NCBI RefSeq assembly: GCF_002915575.1
Contig: NZ_PQGD01000010.1
Location: forward strand, 155,644-219,643
Reading direction: 5' to 3'
From: Superficieibacter electus
Lineage (GTDB): Bacteria > Pseudomonadota > Gammaproteobacteria > Enterobacterales > Enterobacteriaceae
DNA: 64,000 nucleotides
A program made the translations under genes and the position numbers. This document shows, one piece after another, positions 9,534 through 20,424 of this stretch. Numbering within the stretch: the first letter of the stretch is position 1; every line of letters begins with the position of its first letter. The notes under the pieces are model-generated. The model was given only the letters and a program-made list of their open reading frames with translations. It had not been told where the DNA came from and ran no database searches.

Positions 9534-9713
9534 TATCCATGTCATATCCTGAGATAATTTATTCCTGATATTTCCACTTTTTGTATTTTATAAGAATAAT
9601 TAATGAATAATTTGAAGAATCACACAAAACCGTGCTTTCCCCTCTTGCAGACACCGACTAAATGGCGTAAGGAATGAAGATAGCCTTATTTTATGCGTCT
9701 GAAAGGAGGTCCG

Positions 9714-10136
9714 ATGCGTTATCAACATCTGCTCGTTGCTATTGCAGCCACGCCGGAAAGCCATCGTCTGGTAGCAAAAGCCGTTTCCATTGCCCGTCCG
9801 CTTAATGCCCGCGTCAGCCTTATCACCCTCGCCACCGATCCCGAAATGTATAACCACTTCGCCGCACCGATGATGGAAAATCTCCGCGAAGTTATCCAGG
9901 AAGAGACTCAGCACTTCTTACGGGATGTTGAGCAGCATGCTCATTATCCGATTGCAGAAAAGGTTATCGCCTCTGGCGAACTCAGCGAGCATATCCGGGA
10001 TTTTTGTCGTACCCGCAACGTCGATTTAGTGATCTGCGGCAACCATAACCATAGCTTTTTTTCGCGGGCAACCTGTTCGGCTAAAAATGTGATCGGTCAA
10101 AGCCAGGTGGATGTCCTGCTGGTCGCGCTGGAATAA
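9714..10136 (+). CDS. uspC: Universal stress protein UspC
   Basis: The 140 residues form a single Usp domain (Rossmann-like), starting MRYQHLLVAIAATPES and containing the ICGNHNHSFFSRATCSAK block characteristic of UspC. Universal stress proteins accumulate on growth arrest; E. coli UspC is linked to osmotic and DNA-damage responses and to motility. The ATG at 9714 follows an AAGGAGGT ribosome-binding site. It is divergent from flhDC and convergent with otsA. Confidence 0.95.
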   Translation: MRYQHLLVAIAATPESHRLVAKAVSIARPLNARVSLITLATDPEMYNHFAAPMMENLREVIQEETQHFLRDVEQHAHYPIAEKVIASGELSEHIRDFCRTRNVDLVICGNHNHSFFSRATCSAKNVIGQSQVDVLLVALE

Positions 10137-10178
10137 AGATGCCCGACAGCAGAGGCTGCCGGGCTGGGTGTGAGTAAT

Positions 10179-12423
<2,245 letters not shown>

Positions 12424-12485
12424 TTAATCAAACGTTAGCCATGTAAGTATAGACAGTGTGACCAGCCTCGCCATTTTCAAATGAA

Positions 12486-12513
12486 AACGCCAGCGACATT
12501 GGCCGCTGGCGTT
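12486..12513 (-). terminator. Terminator of araFGH
   Basis: AACGCCAGCG (12486-12495) pairs with CGCTGGCGTT (12504-12513). On the minus strand the stem ends in TTTT. It lies 35 bp after the araH stop. Confidence 0.8.
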
Positions 12514-12548
12514 AGGTTCGCGATAGAATTAAAAGTTAAGGCAATTTA

Positions 12549-13529
12549 TCAGACGGTACGCTTCGCTTTTTGTTTGTAGCGGTCGAATATTACTGCCGCC
12601 AGCAAGATCAGACCGCGCACCACGTACTGCGAGAATGGCGAAATATTCAGCAGGTTCATCGCGTTCTCGACAGTGCCAAGAATGAGTATCCCCGCGACCA
12701 CGTAAGAAATCTTACCAATCCCGCCTTTCAGCGAGACCCCACCCAGCACGCAAGCGGAAATGACGATCAGCTCATAGCCGATGGACGTCATCGGCTGACC
12801 GCTGGTCATCCTGGATGCGAGGATAATGCCCGCGGCTGCCGACACCAGCCCCGAGAGAACAAAAATGATGATTTTGGTGCGTACCACCGGCACCCCAGCC
12901 AGCCGCGCCGCTTCCTCATTACCGCCGATAGCCAGCGTATTACGTCCGAAGGTGGTTTTATTAAGCAGCAGACCGAAAATAATCAGACAGCCGACGGTCA
13001 GCCAGATGGGCGCTGGCAGCCCCAGCCAGTTGGCATAACCCAGGGTAAAGAAGCGCTCGTCTTCAATCCCCACCGCTTTACCGTCAGAGATAATGTAGGC
13101 CAGCCCACGCACGATCTGCATGGTTGCAAGGGTGGTGATCAGGGCGTTAATTTTCAATCTGGCAATGACAAAACCGTTCACCAGTCCGCAAATAACGCCG
13201 AGCATCAGTCCGGCAAATACGCCCAGCCACAGGCTTTCGGTGGCGTTAATCACCACCGCCGTGGTCACCCCAGCACAGGCAATGACCGATGCCACCGAAA
13301 GGTCAAAGTCGCCGGAAGCCAGGCAAAATAGCATGCCGCAGGCCACCATCCCGGACATTGAGATAGCCAGCCCCAGCCCTTTCATATTGATAAACGAGGC
13401 GAAATTTGGCACGAAAATCGCGCAGGCAATAAAGACCACGGCAAAAACGACCAGCATACCGTACTGGTCCCAGATTCGCCCGATACTCATTGACGACTTT
13501 GACGCGCCCGTCGTAGTAAAAGATGACAT
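12549..13529 (-). CDS. araH: L-arabinose ABC transporter permease AraH
   Basis: The 326-residue protein is very hydrophobic, with about eight to ten membrane segments, and matches E. coli AraH closely (GRIWDQYGMLVVF, CGMLFCLASGDFDLSVAS, LAIGGNEEAARLAGV). It forms the membrane channel of the high-affinity arabinose importer with AraG and AraF. The start at 13529 has AAGGAG in front; the open frame extends 33 codons further upstream but only overlaps araG. The stop of araG is 13 bp away. Confidence 0.98.
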   Translation of the reverse strand: MSSFTTTGASKSSMSIGRIWDQYGMLVVFAVVFIACAIFVPNFASFINMKGLGLAISMSGMVACGMLFCLASGDFDLSVASVIACAGVTTAVVINATESLWLGVFAGLMLGVICGLVNGFVIARLKINALITTLATMQIVRGLAYIISDGKAVGIEDERFFTLGYANWLGLPAPIWLTVGCLIIFGLLLNKTTFGRNTLAIGGNEEAARLAGVPVVRTKIIIFVLSGLVSAAAGIILASRMTSGQPMTSIGYELIVISACVLGGVSLKGGIGKISYVVAGILILGTVENAMNLLNISPFSQYVVRGLILLAAVIFDRYKQKAKRTV

Positions 13530-13542
13530 GTTCAACTCCTTC

Positions 13543-15057
13543 TCAGGCAACAGCCTGGCTGACTTTGGGCATCGCAAGGCTGAGGGCCTGCTGTTCTTTG
13601 GCATCGTGATGCAAAAGCTCGCCGGCAATTTCGCCTTCGCGCATTACCACGATACGATCGGCAACACCGAGGACTTCCGGCAGGTCGCTTGAGGCAAAAA
13701 GCACCGCGACACCGGAAGCAGCAAGCGCGTATATCACGTTATAGATTTCATGCTTCGCGCCAACGTCAATACCGCGCGTTGGTTCGTCAAGCAAAATGAC
13801 TTTCATCTCCTCTGAGAGCCAACGCCCGAGGATCGCCTTCTGCTGATTTCCCCCGGACAGGTTCATGATCAGCTGTTCAGCCCCGGGCGTGTTAATATTG
13901 AACGACTGGATATGGTGAGCGGCATTGCGCGCCTCCCACGCATTGTTAATGACACAGCCTGCGTGGATATGCTTGCGCCGGGCGCTGATATTAATGTTAT
14001 CGCGCACCGAGTGGACCGGGATAATGCCCTCCGCTTTGCGGTCTTCCGGACAGAGCATCATTCCGGCACGAATAGCCTGCGAGGGTTTATCGATGGAAAC
14101 AGGCTGACCGTCGATATACACCTGCCCGCCGGTGATGCGCGTGCCACCAAATAATCCTTTCATCAGCTCACTGCGCCCGGCTCCCACCAGCCCGAACAGA
14201 CCGACGATCTCGCCGCTACGCACCGACAGGCTAATCGGCGTGCGCACGCCAGGCGCTTTTACGTCTTCCAGCCGCAGGCGTTCCGCACCATAGTCACGTG
14301 GCTGCCAGCCATAGATATCGCCGAGATTACGGCCAACCATCGCCTGTACCAGCGCGTCGTGGTTAACCTTCTGCATATCGGTAAAGGTGCAAACATAGCG
14401 ACCGTCTTTAAATACGGTGATAGCATCACTTAAGGCAAAAATCTCTTCCATCCGGTGTGATACATAAATAATGACGCGTCCTTCTTTACGCAGCTCGCGG
14501 ATAACCCGAAACAGGTTGTCGATTTCGCGGGCGGACAGGGAGCTGGTAGGTTCATCAAAGGCAATCACTTTGGCATTGCGCGCCAGCGCCTTGGCGATCT
14601 CGACCATTTGCCACTGGCCTATTGATAGATACTTAAGCGGGGTTTGCGGATCGATGTTCAGGCCTAAATGTTCAAGCTGCAGCCGCGCCTCGTAATTCAA
14701 CAGCGAGCGATTAACGATGCCGCCTTTATGGGGAAGCTGGCCGAGATAAATATTTTCCGCGACGGTCATTTCCGGAATTAAATGCAGTTCCTGGTAAATA
14801 ATAGCGACACCCGCATTCAGCGCGGCGGTCGTGTCGGCAAAAGAAACATCTTTACCCTGTAGCGCCAGGGTCCCGCTGGTCGGGGCATAGTTGCCGCTCA
14901 GAATTTTCAGCAGGGTAGATTTCCCGGCACCATTCTCGCCCATTAGCGCATGGATCTGTCCGGCATAGCAGTCAAAACTAATGTCGGACAGCGCCTTCAC
15001 GCCGGGAAAGGTTTTACTGATACCGCGAAAAGAAAGATAAGGGGTAGACTGCTGCAT
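13543..15057 (-). CDS. araG: L-arabinose ABC transporter ATPase AraG
   Basis: The 504 residues contain two fused ABC domains, as usual for monosaccharide importers. The first has Walker [10 protein letters not shown], signature LSIGQWQ and Walker [11 protein letters not shown]; the second has signature NLSGGNQQK and Walker [11 protein letters not shown]. The first-domain signature is the degenerate form normal for this family. GGAG lies 8 bases before the ATG at 15057. It lies between araF and araH. Confidence 0.98.
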   Translation of the reverse strand: MQQSTPYLSFRGISKTFPGVKALSDISFDCYAGQIHALMGENGAGKSTLLKILSGNYAPTSGTLALQGKDVSFADTTAALNAGVAIIYQELHLIPEMTVAENIYLGQLPHKGGIVNRSLLNYEARLQLEHLGLNIDPQTPLKYLSIGQWQMVEIAKALARNAKVIAFDEPTSSLSAREIDNLFRVIRELRKEGRVIIYVSHRMEEIFALSDAITVFKDGRYVCTFTDMQKVNHDALVQAMVGRNLGDIYGWQPRDYGAERLRLEDVKAPGVRTPISLSVRSGEIVGLFGLVGAGRSELMKGLFGGTRITGGQVYIDGQPVSIDKPSQAIRAGMMLCPEDRKAEGIIPVHSVRDNINISARRKHIHAGCVINNAWEARNAAHHIQSFNINTPGAEQLIMNLSGGNQQKAILGRWLSEEMKVILLDEPTRGIDVGAKHEIYNVIYALAASGVAVLFASSDLPEVLGVADRIVVMREGEIAGELLHHDAKEQQALSLAMPKVSQAVA

Positions 15058-15138
15058 AACGACTCCGCCATTCATAGTGGGACGTAACTGGCCCCTCGCA
15101 TACAGGCAAGGGGCTGAGGCATGGTTGACTGAAATCGA

Positions 15139-16119
15139 TTAAAGACCTTTCTTCGCCAGCTCTTCTTTAAAGTTATCGCGGGTGATCAATACGACATCAG
15201 TAACGGCCGTAAATTTCGGCGGCTCAACGCCCTTCTCAACCCAGTTGTAAAGCATCTCACTGGTTTTATAACCGTGGATATCCGGACTCGGTAATAACGA
15301 GCCGTAGAAACCGGTTTGCTGGTTTTTCGATAGTTCACTGACCGCATCGACACCGTTGATGCCAATACCAATAACATCAGGAGCTTTAAATCCCTGACCT
15401 TCAGTGGCACGCACGCCGCCAAGAACGGTGTTATCGTTCATGCCGACCACCAGCCAGTGTTTCACCTCCGGATGTTGCACCAGCAGCGAGTTACCGGCGT
15501 CGAATGCGCCCGGGATGTCATTCGATTTGGTGGGAACCTGATAAATTTGTTTTTCCGGGAAACCCGCCGCCTTCAGGGCATCCATGGAGCCGGTGGTGCG
15601 ACGGCGGGCGGTATCCAGCTCGTTAGCAGTGATCGCCATCACGCCGGTTTCCTTCACATCCCAGCCCCGCTTTTGCATCTCTTTATACAGCTCCTGCCCC
15701 TGGCGCGCGCCAATTTCGCTGGCTGCCATCATCACCAACGGAACGCTTTCCATTGGCTTGCCTTTAGCTGTGACAAACTGATCGTCCACAGCAATCACTT
15801 TCATGTCATAGCCGCGAGCTTTGGCAACGATGGCCGAGCCAAGTTTGGGGTCGGGAGTACAAATGACAAAACCTTTGACGCCGCTGGCCGCCAGGCTATC
15901 GATAGCATTGAGCGTTTTTTCGCCGTCAGGCACGGCAATTTTGACCACTTCAAACCCTAAATCTTTACCGGCTTTGTCGGCAAACTTCCATTCAGTCTGG
16001 AACCAGGGCTCTTCCGGCTGTTTAACCAGAAAACCCAGCTTCATGGATTCAGCAATAGCTGATTGTGACATAATCGCAGCCAGTCCGATGGCTGCCAGTG
16101 CTTTAGTGAATTTGTGCAT
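15139..16119 (-). CDS. araF: L-arabinose-binding periplasmic protein AraF
   Basis: The 326 residues consist of a 23-residue signal peptide (MHKFTKALAAIGLAAIMSQS, cut after AIA) and a two-lobe periplasmic binding fold. Sugar-contact segments such as QPEEPWFQTEWKFAD, ANELDTARRRTTGSMDAL and GMNDNTVLGGVRA are conserved. The protein ends at KKGL and lacks the GGK tail of E. coli. It is the first gene of the operon. In E. coli expression needs AraC-arabinose and CRP; a CRP-like site is visible upstream. Confidence 0.98.
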   Translation of the reverse strand: MHKFTKALAAIGLAAIMSQSAIAESMKLGFLVKQPEEPWFQTEWKFADKAGKDLGFEVVKIAVPDGEKTLNAIDSLAASGVKGFVICTPDPKLGSAIVAKARGYDMKVIAVDDQFVTAKGKPMESVPLVMMAASEIGARQGQELYKEMQKRGWDVKETGVMAITANELDTARRRTTGSMDALKAAGFPEKQIYQVPTKSNDIPGAFDAGNSLLVQHPEVKHWLVVGMNDNTVLGGVRATEGQGFKAPDVIGIGINGVDAVSELSKNQQTGFYGSLLPSPDIHGYKTSEMLYNWVEKGVEPPKFTAVTDVVLITRDNFKEELAKKGL

Positions 16120-16262
16120 GTTAAACTCCAGCGTTAACATTCTTTTATGTAGGGTAAAGTCGTACTAAAAATTTTTTATCAGACATAAAACAACGCATTA
16201 GCATTCAGAATGCCGATGATGCCTTTGCTGGAACATTAATAGCGGGAAATTAATTCTCCATA

Positions 16263-16278
16263 GGAGAGCGCCATCACA
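16263..16278 (-). promoter_or_regulatory. Candidate CRP site for araFGH
   Basis: Read on the minus strand it is TGTGA-TGGCGC-TCTCC: one perfect and one weak half-site, about 145 bp before araF. CRP dependence of araFGH is established in E. coli. Confidence 0.4.
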
Positions 16279-16398
16279 TCGCAGAATTACAGTCATTGCG
16301 TACATATATTCAGCAATTAATGACATAAAAAGGTGGGATATTGTCAGACAATTAGCATGGGTTATAACAGGATTGTCTATATCCTTAGCGTGCTTATC

Positions 16399-16430
16399 CT
16401 TGTCCCGGATGAAAGCGCATCCGGGACAAG
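16399..16430 (-). terminator. 13-bp perfect hairpin after the DJ-1/PfpI gene
   Basis: CTTGTCCCGGATG (16399-16411) pairs exactly with CATCCGGGACAAG (16418-16430), 3 bp after the stop codon. A T-run is missing, and the stem has a CCGGATG core reminiscent of REP elements. Confidence 0.55.
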
Positions 16431-16433
16431 CGA

Positions 16434-16991
16434 TTACCAGGGATAATAAATATGGTCAGCGTGGTCGCGGGCCGGGGCTTCATCGCCCAGCAGTCGGGCG
16501 GCAACGGTCAGCGCAAAATCAAAAACGCGCCCCAACCCTTTACCGCTAATTAAATTGCCATCTTCAACGACCGCTGCATCTACATACTGGCCATCCGTCA
16601 CCGACTGCCATAACTCGCCCGAACACACGTAGCGACGTCCTTTCAGTAGCCCATGAGCGCCCAGCACTCTGGCGGCGGCGGAGCAAATGGGGCAAATCAG
16701 TTTACCGTCGTTGTCATGTGCGCTCACAAATGCAATGACGTCTTCACTGGCGGCGAGGTTGATACTGCCTTGTGGGCCACCCGGTAAAACTACAGCGTCA
16801 TAGCGTTGCGCCTGACGTTCACTGAGAGTCGCATCGGCAACCATCGGAATCGCATGATAGCTGACGACTGCACGGGAGGTCGCGCAGGCCAGGGTTTCCA
16901 CATTAATATTCAAACGACGTAATATATCAATGGTGACAATGGCCTCCGCCTCTTCAAATCCAGGGGCCAGCAGTACGGCAACGTTCTTCAT
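16434..16991 (-). CDS. DJ-1/PfpI family protein (YajL/ThiJ-like paralogue)
   Basis: The 185-residue single domain has the family signature: conserved Glu in LLAPGFEEAEAIVTIDILRR, the GG oxyanion segment VVLPGGPQGS and the nucleophile-elbow cysteine in LICPICSAAARVLG. Family members act on damaged proteins, glyoxals or as chaperones, and the exact activity cannot be read from sequence. It is clearly distinct from E. coli YajL (different C-terminus, ending DHIYYPW). GGAG lies in front of the ATG. It stands alone between araFGH and ftnB, a position empty in E. coli. Confidence 0.82.
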   Translation of the reverse strand: MKNVAVLLAPGFEEAEAIVTIDILRRLNINVETLACATSRAVVSYHAIPMVADATLSERQAQRYDAVVLPGGPQGSINLAASEDVIAFVSAHDNDGKLICPICSAAARVLGAHGLLKGRRYVCSGELWQSVTDGQYVDAAVVEDGNLISGKGLGRVFDFALTVAARLLGDEAPARDHADHIYYPW

Positions 16992-17536
16992 TTTTTACTC
17001 CGAAAAATTCATCTGTGAATGTTTTACGCATGCATTAGACGCTCAGGCTCAAATAGTGTCGTCTGAGGTCGTATAACGTGTCGGAATGAAAATGATCTGG
17101 CTCAATTTTATCGCATATTTTGCGCTTTCACGATGTTCCCTTCTGACCCGTATCGCTACGTCCGGCGAGTACCATTTTCCACTCCTGGTGCAATACTACT
17201 CTTTATGAAATATCATTTCAACTATATCAAAATGGTGTTACTCCATTTATTATCAAAGAGTTATGCAAAAAATCATCTTTTTTGAGTAGTCGTCATTCTT
17301 TTTTCAAAAGTTGTAAATATTGATGAATGCCAGGATTTGAGACTTTCCTTATATAAGTAATGGTTTTATTCTTTCTGCAGTAATTACGGAAAATTAACCA
17401 CCGATCACATACAGCTATAACGGGATTTAATTATTCTGTTCTCAGTATCGGTGGCGCATGAAAACGTCTCTTCCGGTGTTTTCATGAATTATGCGATCTC
17501 GTATAAATCGTCTCCCCTGGTAATAAGGATATTGGT
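16992..17536. other. 545-bp intergenic region before ftnB
   Basis: The region is AT-rich, especially 17200-17400, and holds no supportable gene. It should contain the divergent promoters of the DJ-1 gene and ftnB. I see no good Fur, CRP or FNR palindrome. Confidence 0.5.
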
Positions 17537-18040
17537 ATGACTGCTTCAGGAATGGTTCAAAAACTCAACGCCCAGATGAATCTTGAATACAACGCGTCGA
17601 ATCGCTACCTGCGCCTGAGCGAATGGTGTGCAAAACGCAGACTCAATGGCACCGCCATCTTTCTGCGTTCTCAAGCTCAAATCAACGTTACCCGGATGAT
17701 GCGTGTTTTCGACTTTATAAAGAAAGCGGGGGCAAATCCCGTGGTGACCACCACCACACCTATAGAAGAGCAGTGCACGAACCTCGAAGAACTCTTTTCG
17801 CAAACAATGATCGATTTTCAGCGCCGTAGTGAAACCCTGGCAAAATTGATAGAGGAAGCGCGAAAACTCAACGACGCTGACACACTGGCGTTTCTCATCC
17901 AAATTGAAGCTGAGCGGGAAGAACATGGTTTGTTGTTACAAACCATTGTTGAAGAAGTACGCCATGCTCGTCAGGCTGGAATGGCGATGGAACAAACTGA
18001 CCGCCATCTTTTAAATGTGGTTAATTACCAAAAACATTAA
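17537..18040 (+). CDS. ftnB: Ferritin-like protein FtnB
   Basis: The 167 residues form a four-helix ferritin fold, starting [22 protein letters not shown] and ending LNVVNYQKH as in E. coli FtnB. Relative to FtnA the ferroxidase ligands are altered (Tyr-x-x-Ser and QAQINVT where FtnA has Glu/His ligands), a trait of FtnB. In Salmonella FtnB helps repair oxidised iron-sulfur clusters and is activated by Fur. A weak ribosome-binding site (AAGGAT) precedes the ATG. Confidence 0.93.
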   Translation: MTASGMVQKLNAQMNLEYNASNRYLRLSEWCAKRRLNGTAIFLRSQAQINVTRMMRVFDFIKKAGANPVVTTTTPIEEQCTNLEELFSQTMIDFQRRSETLAKLIEEARKLNDADTLAFLIQIEAEREEHGLLLQTIVEEVRHARQAGMAMEQTDRHLLNVVNYQKH

Positions 18041-18120
18041 TCCTTCTATTCGCTCCTGCCTGCAGGTGGTGGGAGCGAACCGTACCCTTTCCTGCAAGTA
18101 TGGCCTCTTCCCTTCGAATT

Positions 18121-18165
18121 AAATGTTAATAAAATGTATATAACATTATGTTTTAATTAACATTT
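18121..18165. promoter_or_regulatory. AT-rich inverted repeat before the Dcu transporter gene
   Basis: AAATGTTAAT (18121-18130) is repeated in inverse as ATTAACATTT (18156-18165), with further ATAACATTATGT palindromic material between. It lies about 85 bp before the transporter start and could be an operator. No known regulator consensus fits. Confidence 0.4.
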
Positions 18166-18248
18166 TATAAATTAGATCTATATCTCATCGCTTAACCTTA
18201 CAAAATGCAATGCTTCAGGAAAATCTGTTAAGGTGCAAAAGGTGCTAT

Positions 18249-19592
18249 ATGATTACCCTGGAGTTTGTGGTCATTATTCTCTGCCTGCTGGTAGGCACAC
18301 GTTTTGGTGGGATGGGGCTGGGTTTAATTAGTGGAATTGGCCTGTTTATCCTGACGTTTATTTTTGGTCTTGAGCCCGGTAAACCCCCTGTCGACGTGAT
18401 GTTGACGATTCTTGCGGTGATAGGCTGTGCTGCCACACTGCAAACAGCAGGCGGTCTGAATGTTATGATGCAGTTTGCAGAGCGTTTACTGCGTAAGCAT
18501 CCGCAGCATATTACCCTGCTGGCTCCTTTTACCACCTGGTCACTGACCTTTTTGTGTGGTACGGGTCATGTGGTGTACACCATGTTCCCGATTATCGCCG
18601 ACATTGCGCTCAAAAAAGGTATTCGTCCTGAGCGTCCGATGGCGGTCGCCTCCATCGCCTCGCAGATGGCCATTACCGCTTCGCCGGTCTCGGTGGCGGT
18701 CGTGTCCCTGGTTTCCATTATTGGTGCAAACCATGGGGTTGGTCAGGCATGGGGAATTCTTGAGATCCTCGCCATCTCTGTTCCGGCATCACTGTTTGGC
18801 GTTGCCATTGCCGCCCTGTGGAGTCTGCGGCGCGGTAAAGACCTGGCTGATGATGCTGAGTTCCAAGAAAAAATCAAAGATCCTAAACAGCGCGAATTTA
18901 TATACGGCAGCAGCGAAACATTGATGGATCAACGTTTTTCGCCGCAGGCCTACTGGTCAACATGGATCTTTTTCGCCGGGATACTGGTGGTGGTGTTACT
19001 TGGGGCTATTCCGGAGCTGCGTCCTTCTTTTGAACTAAAAGGTAAACTGACGCCCCTGTCAATGAACCTGACGATTCAGATGATGATGCTGATTGCCGGG
19101 GCCATCATGTTAATGGTGTGCAAGGTCAACGCGACAACTATTTCTAACGGCGCGGTATTTAAAGCAGGCATGGTGGCGATTTTCTCGGTCTTTGGGGTAG
19201 CATGGATGAGTGATACATTCTTTCAGGCGCACCTGACCGAGCTAAAAGTCGCCCTTGAAGGGGTTGTAAAAACGCATCCCTGGACGTATGCCATTGTACT
19301 TTTTCTGGTGTCAAAACTGGTAAATAGCCAGGCGGCAGCGCTGACTGCCGTGGCACCGATGGGGCTGATGCTCGGCGTAGAGCCTAAAATGCTAATAGCC
19401 TTCTTCCCGGCCTCTTACGGCTATTTTGTTCTGCCAACCTACCCAAGCGACCTCGCCTGCATTGGTTTCGACCGCTCTGGCACCACCCGCATCGGTAAGT
19501 TCATCATTAACCATAGTTTCATTCTGCCGGGCTTAATTGGCGTTAGCTGCGCCTGTGCTGCAAGTTACCTGCTGGTCCAGACTTTCTTCTGA
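18249..19592 (+). CDS. Dcu-family anaerobic C4-dicarboxylate transporter (DcuA/DcuB-like)
   Basis: The 447 residues contain about 10-12 membrane segments. The protein aligns with DcuA/DcuB along its length: LEPGKPPVDVMLTILAVI, LLAPFTTWSLTFLCGTGHVVYT, SQMAITASPVSVAVVSLV, KLVNSQAAALTAVAPMGL and LPTYPSDLACIGFDRSGTTRIG. Dcu proteins exchange fumarate, malate or aspartate for succinate during anaerobic growth. It is a divergent paralogue, so no dcuA/dcuB symbol is given. The ATG at 18249 follows AAGGTG; the frame is open 13 codons further upstream. No such gene lies here in E. coli. Confidence 0.88.
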   Translation: MITLEFVVIILCLLVGTRFGGMGLGLISGIGLFILTFIFGLEPGKPPVDVMLTILAVIGCAATLQTAGGLNVMMQFAERLLRKHPQHITLLAPFTTWSLTFLCGTGHVVYTMFPIIADIALKKGIRPERPMAVASIASQMAITASPVSVAVVSLVSIIGANHGVGQAWGILEILAISVPASLFGVAIAALWSLRRGKDLADDAEFQEKIKDPKQREFIYGSSETLMDQRFSPQAYWSTWIFFAGILVVVLLGAIPELRPSFELKGKLTPLSMNLTIQMMMLIAGAIMLMVCKVNATTISNGAVFKAGMVAIFSVFGVAWMSDTFFQAHLTELKVALEGVVKTHPWTYAIVLFLVSKLVNSQAAALTAVAPMGLMLGVEPKMLIAFFPASYGYFVLPTYPSDLACIGFDRSGTTRIGKFIINHSFILPGLIGVSCACAASYLLVQTFF

Positions 19593-19596
19593 TGTT

Positions 19597-19623
19597 CAAA
19601 GGCCTGGCCATGCCAGGCCTTTG
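19597..19623 (+). terminator. Hairpin terminator after the Dcu gene
   Basis: CAAAGGCCTGGC (19597-19608) pairs with GCCAGGCCTTTG (19612-19623), four bases after the stop. The trailing T-run is short (TTTG). Confidence 0.7.
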
Positions 19624-19798
19624 TCTGCTGATAAATGTTATTACGCGAAATGATGCCTGCCGGTGCTTCGCTTACACAGGTCTACAATAACGAATTGAGA
19701 TTATTGTTTTTCAGACCGTGCAATATGAAGCCACCTTCCGGCAGACGACGCGCAGAATAGCAAAATCAAGTTTGTCATAGTCTGAGGCCAGGCCTCAC

Positions 19799-20050
19799 TC
19801 AATGCGTTTCATCCTGCGGCGTGAATTTCAGCTCAATCAGGGCGATGGCTTTTTGTATACCACGTAAGGTAACGGGATCAGCAGCGGCGGGATGGCTGGT
19901 AAAATCAATCGCTTTGAGTTGCGCGGACATTTTTTCGCGCACTTCTGCCGGGGCGATGATTTCAATCACATCAAGAAGTTGTTTAATGACCAGTTGGCAG
20001 GCTACGATATCAGATACCAGTTCCTGGTCAGCATTCAGGTTGTCAGACAT
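19799..20050 (-). CDS. yecJ: YecJ, DUF2766 family small protein
   Basis: The 83-residue protein has the same length as E. coli YecJ and near-identical blocks ([42 protein letters not shown]). It is soluble and mostly helical, with no signal peptide. Its function is unknown. It lies directly downstream of the azuC RNA on the same strand, as in E. coli. Confidence 0.93.
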   Translation of the reverse strand: MSDNLNADQELVSDIVACQLVIKQLLDVIEIIAPAEVREKMSAQLKAIDFTSHPAAADPVTLRGIQKAIALIELKFTPQDETH

Positions 20051-20122
20051 ATTGCGCTCCTCGTTTCAGGGGCGTAATAGTACCGCACGTGCTCTGAAAT
20101 GCCAGTGGGGAAATGCAGAGAT

Positions 20123-20150
20123 AAAAAAACCTGCCGCAGCAGGTTTTTTT
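20123..20150 (-). terminator. Rho-independent terminator of azuC RNA
   Basis: ACCTGC (20129-20134) pairs with GCAGGT (20139-20144) around CGCA, flanked by A and T runs on both sides, one base after the azuC stop codon. It could act in both directions. Confidence 0.88.
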
Positions 20151-20151
20151 A

Positions 20152-20235
20152 TCAGAACATAGCGCCAGGCGGTACGTCTTTGAAGGTTTTGCAGTAGTTT
20201 TCAAACATGCTTTTCAGGATTTTGCGAAATTTCAT
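20152..20235 (-). CDS. azuC: Small membrane-associated protein AzuC
   Basis: The 27 codons read MKFRKILKSMFENYCKTFKD followed by VPPGAMF, which differs from E. coli AzuC at a few positions only and lacks its last Arg. The peptide is a basic amphipathic helix; in E. coli it sits at the inner membrane and stimulates the glycerol-3-phosphate dehydrogenase GlpD. A second ATG immediately upstream (20238) could add one Met; GGAG precedes both. Confidence 0.92.
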   Translation of the reverse strand: MKFRKILKSMFENYCKTFKDVPPGAMF

Positions 20236-20283
20236 CATTTACTCCGTTTTGTTATGCAGGTGTTACTGTCTACCCGTCTATAA

Positions 20284-20299
20284 TATGACCTGCGTCACA
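20284..20299. promoter_or_regulatory. CRP site over the azuC promoter
   Basis: TATGA-CCTGCG-TCACA matches the CRP core at 9 of 10 positions. It sits in the -10/-35 spacer of the inferred azuC promoter, a position that fits the known CRP repression of azuC in E. coli. Confidence 0.72.
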
Positions 20300-20313
20300 A
20301 AAATCAACTACAA

Positions 20314-20329
20314 CGTGATAAAAATCACA
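20314..20329. promoter_or_regulatory. Second CRP-like site, azuC-MFS intergenic region
   Basis: CGTGA-TAAAAA-TCACA matches the CRP core at 9 of 10 positions, 30 bp from the first site. It lies just upstream of the azuC -35 and about 100 bp before the divergent MFS gene. Confidence 0.6.
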
Positions 20330-20424
20330 TAAATTTTACACGTATCGGTAAAGTATTAAACAAAAGTTATGTAAAACTACGGCTTAACATCTACGTTGGC
20401 AGCAATTTATTTGGCAGGCATGAG

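Larger units (their letters stand above)
8928..9713. promoter_or_regulatory. flhDC-uspC divergent regulatory region
   Basis: This stretch of almost 790 bp has no supportable gene and becomes AT-rich from about 9210. The half nearest flhD should hold the promoter and a leader of about 200 nt (inferred from the CRP site position and E. coli). GGA motifs near the flhD ribosome-binding site are compatible with CsrA control. The other half leads to uspC. A perfect CRP palindrome and a Fur-like palindrome lie inside. Confidence 0.7.
16120..16433 (-). promoter_or_regulatory. araFGH promoter region
   Basis: Apart from the CRP-like site and the hairpin after the DJ-1 gene, no gene is seen. I looked for the AraC half-site pattern TAGC-N7-TCCATA and found only partial fits around 16240-16262 (TAGC and TCCATA at wrong spacing), so AraC sites are not assigned. 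Confidence 0.45.
20123..20273 (-). ncRNA. azuR: AzuCR dual-function RNA (IsrB)
   Basis: A transcript of about 150 nt is inferred from a -10 TATTAT (20285-20280) and -35 TTGATT (20307-20302) with 16-bp spacing, down to the terminator just after azuC. In E. coli the same locus makes AzuCR, an RNA that both encodes the AzuC peptide and acts by base pairing on carbon-metabolism genes. The 5' end is inferred from promoter spacing. Confidence 0.75.

Noticed and set aside
16230-16265. AraC-type half-sites upstream of araF.
   Set aside because: TAGC and TCCATA elements are present but 13 instead of 7 bases apart, so the site is not supported.
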